Below are positions 1 through 4,033 of a DNA stretch of 5,968 nucleotides, in pieces. Under the pieces are notes generated by a model, which worked only from the letters and a program-made list of their open reading frames with translations, was not told the origin of the DNA and did no database searches. How positions within the stretch are numbered: the stretch's first letter is position 1; each line of letters begins with the position of its first letter. A program made the position numbers and the translations under genes. The stretch is from an uncultured Leptolyngbya sp. (lineage in GTDB: Bacteria; Cyanobacteriota; Cyanobacteriia; Phormidesmidales; Phormidesmidaceae): NCBI GenBank assembly GCA_937899365.1, contig CALBPH010000831.1, positions 1-5,968 on the forward strand, given 5' to 3'.

Positions 1-29
1 CGGACAATACATTTGAGCGGTTTCAAGAG

Positions 30-71
30 CCCATGCCCATGCCAGAAAGGGATGAGCATGGGCAGCATGGG
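30..71 (-). terminator. Bulged hairpin just past the SPFH gene, possible 3' end
   Basis: Plus-strand arms 30-35 (CCCATG) and 36-42 (CCCATGC) pair with 66-71 (CATGGG) and 56-62 (GCATGGG). This makes a 13-bp stem with a CAG bulge at 63-65 and a 13-nt loop. It begins 15 bases beyond the SPFH stop in the direction of that gene's transcription. No T-run follows it on the minus strand, so it may be an mRNA-end stabiliser or a non-canonical terminator rather than a classic intrinsic one. The pairing is seen directly; the role is inferred. Confidence 0.4.
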
Positions 72-86
72 TACGCAACGGGAGCC

Positions 87-1208
87 TTAAGCCGCCGGTG
101 GCGGTGGCGGTGGCAGGGTGCTTAGCAGTGACTGCAGCTCAGGCACTGTATTCGCCGGTTGCCAGCTGGCCATGCCCTGTTTCCAAACATTTGACTGGGC
201 CGTTAAGCCATTGGCCAGCAGCTGGTTGGCCGCATAGGGGCCAAAGTTTTGGCCATCGCGGGTGATGTACCAGGTGGCAGCTGGCATGGGCGGTGGTGGT
301 GCAGCGGGTGCCGGTGGTGCAGCGGGTGCTGCCGCTGGGACCGTTGGGGCTGCCTGGGGGGCCATGGCGTTGGCAATTTGTTGACCCATGGCAATGCCCA
401 CCCCCAGGTCGAGGCCAGGGCTACCGCCGCTGGGGTTTTGGGCCGACTGTTCGATGGCGTTGGCCGCCTGGTATTGGGTGTATTGCTGCATGTTGCCCAG
501 AATGCCGATGGAGGCTCGCTTATCCAGGGCTGCTTCAACTTCGGGGGGCAGCGAAATATTCTCGATCAGCAGCTGACGTAGCTCTAGGCCAAACTGACCC
601 ATGTTGGGTTGCATGGCATCGCGCACCTGCTCACCCATGGCCTGATAGTTGGCGGCCAGGTCAAACAAGGGGGTTTGGTCTTGGCCGATCCAGCTGGCAA
701 AGGCCGATACGATCATGTTGCGTAGGTGATCGCTAATCTCGTCAGTTTGGAACAGGCCATCGGTGCTGATCAGCTGCTCCAGCAGGGTGCGGGCATCGGC
801 AACCCTCATGGTGTAAGTGCCATAGGCACGCAGTCGTACTGGACCTAACTCGGGGTCGCGAATAGTGATGGGATTGGCGGTGCCCCATTTGAGATTAGTA
901 AAAATCTTGGTGTTAAAAAAGTAAACCTCAGCTTTAAATGGAGAGTTAAAGCCATACTTCCATCCCATTAGGGTGGTCAGGACCGGCATATTTTGAGTTT
1001 CCAGGCGGTAGCGACCGGGTTCAAATACATCAGCCACCCGGCCTTCGCCCACTAAAATCGCCACCTGACCAGGGCGTACCGTCAGCTGCGCCCCCATTTT
1101 AATTTCGTTTTGAAACCGCTCGAAGCGATAGGCAATAGTATCTTGTGACGGATCGAGCCATTCAATAATGTCAATAAATTCGGCTCGAACTTTCTCAAAT
1201 AAGCCCAC
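87..1208 (-). CDS. SPFH domain (YdjI-type) protein with Ala/Pro linker, GYF_2 domain and polyproline tail
   Basis: This is a 373-residue member of the SPFH/band-7 superfamily, close to the Bacillus YdjI-like group (sometimes annotated virion core protein-like). The N-terminus MGLFEKVRAEFIDIIEWLD, then NEIKMGAQLTVRPGQVAILV (35-54) and VFEPGRYRLETQNMPVL, is typical of that group. The SPFH fold covers roughly 35-230. A Gln/Ala/Gly-rich stretch (240-282) leads to an Ala/Pro-rich linker (282-311), then a GYF_2/DUF4339 domain (about 313-362, with W313-Y314, GPY 323-325, W342 and W349), and the chain ends in six prolines (366-371). There is no signal peptide or membrane helix, so it probably acts as a cytoplasmic or membrane-peripheral oligomeric scaffold. 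The start is GTG with GGAGAG seven bases upstream, and the N-terminus agrees with the family. The role of YdjI-type SPFH proteins in cyanobacteria is unclear; envelope-stress or membrane organisation is inference. Confidence 0.88.
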   Translation of the reverse strand: MGLFEKVRAEFIDIIEWLDPSQDTIAYRFERFQNEIKMGAQLTVRPGQVAILVGEGRVADVFEPGRYRLETQNMPVLTTLMGWKYGFNSPFKAEVYFFNTKIFTNLKWGTANPITIRDPELGPVRLRAYGTYTMRVADARTLLEQLISTDGLFQTDEISDHLRNMIVSAFASWIGQDQTPLFDLAANYQAMGEQVRDAMQPNMGQFGLELRQLLIENISLPPEVEAALDKRASIGILGNMQQYTQYQAANAIEQSAQNPSGGSPGLDLGVGIAMGQQIANAMAPQAAPTVPAAAPAAPPAPAAPPPPMPAATWYITRDGQNFGPYAANQLLANGLTAQSNVWKQGMASWQPANTVPELQSLLSTLPPPPPPAA

Positions 1209-1427
1209 TGTTGCGCTCTCCGTAGCGATGGTGTTGTATCTGCTCTAAGAGTTACCCTAGCTTTCCCGATAAATGGGGATCTTGTGTATGACCTTTATAG
1301 AAATCAATACAGGTTAATTTGTTCCGATTCCGCAAGGAACAGGGGGATAGGCATGCAGCCGCCATGATTCAGACTTTAATAGAAAAGCCTGGTCAGGGTT
1401 TGGTCTTTGATGGCCTAATGTCTTTGC
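1209..1427 (-). other. Spacer between bilin lyase and SPFH genes, with a weak -10 candidate
   Basis: This is a 219-bp gap between two co-oriented minus-strand genes. On the minus strand TATAAA (1299-1294) is a five-of-six match to a -10 box and would give a leader of about 80-90 nt, but no good -35 hexamer sits 16-18 bp upstream. A small stem, TTCC-GCAA-GGAA (1328-1339), lies further up. No T-rich intrinsic terminator is visible after the lyase stop, so read-through into the SPFH gene is possible. A 64-codon plus-strand frame here mostly overlaps the antisense of the lyase gene and looks non-coding. Confidence 0.3.
1216..1221 (-). promoter_or_regulatory. Shine-Dalgarno for the SPFH gene
   Basis: On the minus strand GGAGAG lies seven bases before the GTG start at 1208-1206. 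This supports GTG as the true start and not a later ATG. Confidence 0.65.
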
Positions 1428-1988
1428 CTACGGGGCGACCTTTTGTTCAACCCCAAACCCCACCAGACCCAGTTTTTCCAGGGGCTGTCCTGCCGGGGGG
1501 CGTAGATAGTTGAGAATTCGGCGAATCCGGATGTCTGGATTAATTAGGGTGATGGAATCTATGGAGACTACCTGGGTGTAGTTGGTCGTCATCAATAGTT
1601 CTTTGGTGTGTCCGTCGAAGCGAAAGCGGGAGATGATGGGCCGAGCTTCTTCATAGGCGCGATCGCGCAGATAATCGCCTTCTAGAATGTGGCTGGTTTC
1701 ACTGTGGACAACAAATGTAAGATTTAAGGCCTGGGAAACTTTTTCGCCCTTTTCTGACACGGTGTTGAAAGATAGATGAAACCCTGGAATCTTCGATAAA
1801 TCTTGGGCTGCATCATACTCATTGTCAGTCAGTACTTTAGCTTTGAGATCTGGCGTTAGGGGTGAAACCTGAAAGTCGGTGTGGGAACGCTCTACTTCGT
1901 TTTGGGTGAGATAGTGGTAAGTGCGCTCTGTGGACCAGCTACCAACACAGTGGTCAAAAAACGTATTGAAAACTGAGCGAAGCTCCAT
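1428..1988 (-). CDS. Phycobiliprotein lyase, CpcS/CpeS family
   Basis: This 186-residue protein matches the CpcS/CpeS/CpcU chromophore-lyase family in length and pattern. FFDHCVGSWSTERTYHYLT (10-28) carries the conserved G-x-W and R-T-Y-H-Y block, GDYLRDRAYEE lies near 104-114, and LLMTTNYTQV with SIDSITLINPDIRIRRILNY (142-161) matches the family's C-terminal R-(I/L)-R block. Family members are lipocalin-like beta-barrels that carry phycocyanobilin and attach it by thioether bond to the Cys-82-type site of phycocyanin beta and allophycocyanin subunits, in the cytoplasm during phycobilisome assembly. It is transcribed away from cpcT across a shared 215-bp region. The ATG start has only a weak GAGAG at 8 bases. 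I cannot separate CpcS from CpcU or the less-studied sub-groups by eye, so no symbol is given. An exact HIP1 octamer lies inside the gene. Confidence 0.87.
   Translation of the reverse strand: MELRSVFNTFFDHCVGSWSTERTYHYLTQNEVERSHTDFQVSPLTPDLKAKVLTDNEYDAAQDLSKIPGFHLSFNTVSEKGEKVSQALNLTFVVHSETSHILEGDYLRDRAYEEARPIISRFRFDGHTKELLMTTNYTQVVSIDSITLINPDIRIRRILNYLRPPAGQPLEKLGLVGFGVEQKVAP
1659..1666. repeat. HIP1 octamer
   Basis: An exact GCGATCGC palindrome inside the lyase gene. This octamer is strongly over-represented in many cyanobacterial genomes and supports the taxonomic assignment. Confidence 0.8.
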
Positions 1989-2048
1989 GGGTTGCTCTCG
2001 GGGGGGATCTATCTTTTTATGATAAATGGCGAGGTTACACCTTCTATC

Positions 2049-2069
2049 GAGTTTGACAGATGAGTTTGA
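2049..2069. repeat. Tandem 8-bp direct repeat, possible operator
   Basis: GAGTTTGA occurs at 2049-2056 and again at 2062-2069, separated by five bases, with TCGA at both outer edges. Relative to the minus-strand -10 candidate at 2019-2024 it would lie near -37 to -57. The 13-bp period differs from the roughly 8-bp HLR1/RpaB and 11-bp OmpR-type arrangements, so no regulator is named. Confidence 0.35.
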
Positions 2070-2073
2070 TCGA

Positions 2074-2102
2074 CCTTTGCCAGGCTCTTATTGAGCCAAA
2101 GG
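2074..2102. repeat. Bulged inverted repeat in the lyase divergent region
   Basis: CCTTT (2074-2078) pairs with AAAGG (2098-2102), and GGCTC (2083-2087) with GAGCC (2093-2097). The loop is TTATT and the left arm has a GCCA bulge. This gives ten base pairs in all. No T-run follows on either strand, so it does not look like a standard intrinsic terminator; it could be a protein-binding site or an RNA leader element. Confidence 0.35.
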
Positions 2103-2175
2103 GCTGCCTATGGCCAGAGAATGCCTTGATATCAGTAAGATTTGCTTTTGAACTCCGCGTAACTCTCTCAATGTA

Positions 2176-2181
2176 GATAAT
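2176..2181 (+). promoter_or_regulatory. Candidate -10 box for cpcT
   Basis: GATAAT matches five of six TATAAT positions and lies 22 bases before the ATG, giving a leader of only about 15 nt. No acceptable -35 is found at 16-18 bp; TTGAAC (2148-2153) is 22 bp away. The short leader would fit the absence of a Shine-Dalgarno before cpcT. Confidence 0.3.
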
Positions 2182-2203
2182 TCAACTGTTAGTTCCTATT
2201 TAT

Positions 2204-2794
2204 ATGTCCCACGCAACCGACGTTTCTACCTTGCTTAAGTGGATGGCCGCTGACTTTAGCAACCAGGCCCAGGCGATTGAAAATCCACCCTTTTTTGCCC
2301 ATATCCGGGTGTGTATGCGCCCGTTGCCGTCGGGGTTTTTATCGGGGAGCTGTCTATACCTGGAGCAGGCCTACGATTTTATGTTGGGACAGCCCTACCG
2401 CGTGCGAGTGCTACATTTCTTGCCCCAGGCGGACCACATTTTGCTCGAAAACTACTCATTTAAAGAGCAAGACACTGTGATCGGTGCAGCCCGTAAACCT
2501 GAGAAACTCACAACGCTGACGGCAGACCAGCTAGAGAAAATGCCGGGGTGTGATATGACGGTGCGCTGGACCGGTCATAGCTTTATCGGTAAGGTGGTGC
2601 CAGGAAAAAATTGCATGGTGGTGCGCAAGGGCAAAACCAGCTATCTGGATAATGAGTTTGAGATTACTAACGAGCGGCTAATCAGTTACGACCGAGGCCG
2701 CGACCCGGAGACCGATGAGCTACTGTGGGGCTCCATTGCTGGACCGTTTGAGTTTGAGAAACGGCAGCGATTTGAGGATGAAGTGATGATTTAG
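2204..2794 (+). CDS. cpcT: Phycocyanin beta-Cys-153 phycocyanobilin lyase CpcT (CpcT/CpeT family)
   Basis: This 196-residue protein has the usual CpcT length and aligns from the first residue with remembered CpcT sequences: TDVSTLLKWMAADFSNQAQA (5-24), the PPFFAHIRVCMRPLP block (28-42), LEQAYDFML (53-61), EKMPGCDMTVRWTGHSF (111-127), and the C-terminal GRDPETDELLWGSIAGPF (165-182). CpcT folds as a calyx-shaped beta-barrel dimer and attaches phycocyanobilin to the Cys-153-type position of beta-phycocyanin in the cytoplasm, before assembly into rods. The alternative is a CpeT-type lyase acting on phycoerythrin; the close resemblance to CpcT and the absence of cpe genes nearby favour CpcT. The ATG has no Shine-Dalgarno, but the conserved N-terminus supports it. 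It diverges from the CpcS-family gene, so both attachment chemistries of one subunit may be encoded side by side. Confidence 0.92.
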   Translation: MSHATDVSTLLKWMAADFSNQAQAIENPPFFAHIRVCMRPLPSGFLSGSCLYLEQAYDFMLGQPYRVRVLHFLPQADHILLENYSFKEQDTVIGAARKPEKLTTLTADQLEKMPGCDMTVRWTGHSFIGKVVPGKNCMVVRKGKTSYLDNEFEITNERLISYDRGRDPETDELLWGSIAGPFEFEKRQRFEDEVMI

Positions 2795-2810
2795 CGCTGG
2801 GGATATGGTC

Positions 2811-3065
2811 TTAACCCACAACGGTGGGCTGTTTTGCCAGGATGAATTCTAAAAAGGCGTAGGTGGTTGGTGTATCAAAGCGAAATGTTTTGCCTTCGTA
2901 GTCCACGAGGTATTCGCCGGCAACTTCACCACAGGCGGTGCAGGTGAAGGCACTGGAGGCTAGGGCATCAACACTGAGTTCGCGAATACGTTTGGCAAGC
3001 CAACTGTCTAATTGGCTAAAGGTGGGTGACTCCAGGCTGGCCTGACGCTGGGCTGCATAATCCAT
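2811..3065 (-). CDS. Small conserved-looking hypothetical protein with one CxxC
   Basis: An 84-residue protein that I do not recognise. Residues 1-37 look alpha-helical and mixed-charge (SQLDSWLAKRIRELSVD). They are followed by a single CTAC pair (C42, C45), then a segment with beta-strand character (GEYLVDYEGKTFRF) and a hydrophobic end (YAFLEFILAKQP). One CxxC could be half of a zinc site completed by dimerisation, or a redox pair; neither is shown. There is no signal peptide or membrane helix. The frame upstream of the ATG is open but lacks another start codon. The only strong Shine-Dalgarno (AGGAGG, 3110-3105) is 39 bases upstream and better spaced for an out-of-frame GTG. It converges on cpcT with 16 bp between stops. 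Its coding appearance rests on a protein-like composition and the intact frame. Confidence 0.6.
   Translation of the reverse strand: MDYAAQRQASLESPTFSQLDSWLAKRIRELSVDALASSAFTCTACGEVAGEYLVDYEGKTFRFDTPTTYAFLEFILAKQPTVVG
2815..2835 (+). terminator. Terminator-like hairpin for cpcT inside the neighbour's 3' end
   Basis: CCCAC (2815-2819), loop AACG and GTGGG (2824-2828) form a five-bp GC-rich stem, followed on the plus strand by CT-G-TTTT (2829-2835). It lies 20 bases past the cpcT stop and inside the last codons of the convergent small gene. The stem is short, so termination may be partial. Confidence 0.5.
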
Positions 3066-3110
3066 AGCAGATGTCGTTCGTTCTGAGGGGGCACTGTTAT
3101 TATGCCTCCT
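3008..3110 (-). other. AGGAGG site with overlapping out-of-frame 28-codon ORF
   Basis: A perfect AGGAGG (3110-3105) is followed ten bases later by GTG (3094-3092). This opens a 28-codon frame that ends in TAG at 3010-3008, overlapping the start of the 84-residue gene in another frame. CATAAT (3104-3099), right after the AGGAGG, also resembles a -10 box; if it is one, transcripts would begin downstream and lack the AGGAGG. Whether it is a translated leader, a promoter or chance cannot be told from sequence. Confidence 0.25.
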
Positions 3111-3250
3111 GAATTCTGACTCGAGCTTAAAAACAGGTTTGAACTACCTGAGGAATCTATGGATAGCGTTGTGCCCATCGTTCACAACATCAGTGAGCGC
3201 TAGGCCCTATCGATAGCAACAGCTATGGGTGACGCAATCGACTAAATGCA

Positions 3251-3278
3251 GATCTCCGCAGGAGAGGCTACACCAACA
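3251..3278. repeat. Possible small dispersed palindromic repeat of cyanobacterial type
   Basis: The stretch starts GATCTCCGCAGGAGA, with stem TCTCC-GCA-GGAGA, and continues GGCTACACCAAC. From memory it closely resembles extragenic repeats common in filamentous cyanobacteria, whose cores read TCTCCGNAGGAGA followed by GGCTACGCC. Only one clear copy lies in this window, so dispersal is not demonstrated here. Confidence 0.4.
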
Positions 3279-3301
3279 GCCGATTGCTATGGATGTTGGT
3301 G
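3271..3301 (-). terminator. Inverted repeat past the DUF3531 stop, possible 3' hairpin
   Basis: CACCAACA (3271-3278) and TGTTGGTG (3294-3301) form an eight-bp perfect stem with a 15-nt loop, 16 bases beyond the DUF3531 stop. No T-run follows on the minus strand. It may protect the 3' end or form part of the larger structured spacer. Confidence 0.35.
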
Positions 3302-3317
3302 AGATGGATGCTGGAAA

Positions 3318-3770
3318 CTAATGCATGGCATTGACGAAGTCGGCCTGTTGATCCCTGGGAATAGGCCAGTCTTCATTTTCCCCACCGATGTAGACCCGTT
3401 TGATGATGGTGTAGTCCTTACTAAACTGTTTGAGGGTATTGGTTAGTACATCTAGGGCGATGGCATCGGTGGTGCCCAGGTCAAACCAACAGCGGGCCCA
3501 GGTGCCTTCGAACTGCACTTCAGACATGTTGTGCATAACTGCCATGAGGCTGTCTTCGGCTACGTCGTTGTTGTAGTCCATGTAGCTAATTTCATGGCCA
3601 CCGTCTTGTACCTGTAGGTTCTCGGCGTTAAATCCACCCAGTTTGCCCAGGAAAAACCACGAGTCAAAAATTTCTTCGATGTACTGCTGTTCCATGGCGG
3701 AAGGCACATTCTCTAGCTCTAACCAAATCCACAGGTTAAAGAAGTCGCACTCGCGAAAGCGAATTTCCAT
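3318..3770 (-). CDS. DUF3531 family protein
   Basis: This 150-residue protein matches the DUF3531 family, found in cyanobacteria and in plant nuclear genes. Diagnostic blocks are FFNLWIWLELENVPS (10-24), the DSWFFLGKLGGFNAENLQVQ segment (36-55), ISYMDYNND (61-69), WARCWFDLGTTDAIALDVL (91-109) and YIGGENEDWPI (127-137). It is acidic and soluble, with no signal peptide or membrane helix, and no catalytic motif is recognisable. Conservation across oxygenic phototrophs suggests a photosynthesis- or plastid-linked role, but the function is unknown. The start is fixed: a TAA lies two codons before this ATG in frame. The ATG has no Shine-Dalgarno of its own, while an upstream out-of-frame ORF with a strong one overlaps it. 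It diverges from the ABC ATPase gene. Confidence 0.88.
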   Translation of the reverse strand: MEIRFRECDFFNLWIWLELENVPSAMEQQYIEEIFDSWFFLGKLGGFNAENLQVQDGGHEISYMDYNNDVAEDSLMAVMHNMSEVQFEGTWARCWFDLGTTDAIALDVLTNTLKQFSKDYTIIKRVYIGGENEDWPIPRDQQADFVNAMH

Positions 3771-3818
3771 AGGTTAAAGGTTGCATGGTTTCGGTTATCT
3801 AGCATAGCAAGCTCCTTT
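3719..3818 (-). promoter_or_regulatory. Strong Shine-Dalgarno and 28-codon ORF overlapping the DUF3531 start
   Basis: On the minus strand AAAGGAG (3818-3812) is followed after six bases by ATG (3805-3803). This opens a 28-codon frame (beginning MLDNRNHATFNLW) that ends in TAG at 3721-3719, about 50 bases inside the DUF3531 gene and in a different frame. The spacing is ideal for initiation, whereas the DUF3531 ATG lacks a Shine-Dalgarno. Possible readings are translational coupling, attenuation by the upstream ORF, or chance. The ORF is visible; its translation is inferred. Confidence 0.35.
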
Positions 3819-4033
3819 GGTATCGAATTCTGTGATTACGCTAAGAAAGTTACCTAGGGCATCTGTCAGGTTAGTTAAGACAAGGCATCTCCTTGAAAGC
3901 TCCCACCAGCAACCGCTGACCCGGCGCGCCAATGTCTTAATGCATCAGGATGTTGGCTATGGAGCCCTCAGGGGAGAACATCGGTGGATGAAAACATTGG
4001 CTATAGTGTGGACTGGTCCCTTTTGTTTGACGA
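3771..4033. other. Divergent spacer between DUF3531 and ABC ATPase genes
   Basis: This 263-bp region must drive both flanking genes. Toward the ATPase, TATAGT (4002-4007) is a five-of-six -10 candidate without a good -35, giving a leader of about 20 nt. Other marks are CAAGG/CCTTG (3881-3885 with 3891-3895), the 8-bp palindrome GGCGCGCC (3923-3930), and GATGTT/AACATC (3949-3954 with 3977-3982). A 76-codon plus-strand frame (TTG start at 3817) has no ribosome site and no protein-like pattern, so I treat it as non-coding. Confidence 0.35.

Larger units (their letters stand above)
1989..2203. promoter_or_regulatory. Divergent control region between the two bilin lyase genes
   Basis: This 215-bp spacer must hold promoters for both lyase genes. 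Toward the CpcS-family gene, TATCAT on the minus strand (2024-2019) is a five-of-six -10 candidate without a recognisable -35. A direct repeat of GAGTTTGA (2049-2056 and 2062-2069, 13 bp apart) falls roughly where an activator would replace a -35. Toward cpcT, GATAAT (2176-2181) is a five-of-six -10 candidate. A bulged hairpin occupies the centre. The sequences are seen directly; the promoter assignments are inference. Confidence 0.4.
3066..3317. other. Intergenic region rich in nested inverted repeats
   Basis: This 252-bp spacer between two minus-strand genes contains GTTGTG/CACAAC (3168-3173 with 3183-3188), a 10-bp palindrome CTATCGATAG (3207-3216), ATAGC/GCTAT (3213-3217 with 3222-3226), GCAATCG/CGATTGC (3234-3240 with 3281-3287), TCTCC/GGAGA (3253-3257 with 3261-3265) and CACCAACA/TGTTGGTG (3271-3278 with 3294-3301). 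I see no credible ORF. It could be a dispersed-repeat remnant, a structured mRNA spacer or a small RNA. Confidence 0.45.

Noticed and set aside
203..581. Open frames on both strands inside the SPFH gene (110, 111 and 147 codons)
   Set aside because: They lie in the GC-rich linker region of the SPFH gene, have low-complexity Arg/Pro/His or Trp/Gly-rich translations typical of shadow frames, and the SPFH frame matches a known family.
1380..1400. CCTGACCAGG followed by CTTTTC on the minus strand as a terminator for the bilin lyase
   Set aside because: Only three base pairs can form with a sensible loop; too weak to call.
1319..1513. 64-codon plus-strand ORF
   Set aside because: About half is antisense to the bilin lyase gene; there is no ribosome site and no recognisable pattern.
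3949..3985. Second, inverted copy of the 3251-3278 repeat flanking DUF3531
   Set aside because: Only TGTTGG, CTC, GGAGA and a final TC align, with several gaps; this could arise by chance.
4010..4028. GGACTGGTCC followed by CTTTTGTTT as a terminator or attenuator before the ATPase
   Set aside because: The palindrome leaves only three base pairs once a loop is allowed, and it sits in a promoter-proximal position.
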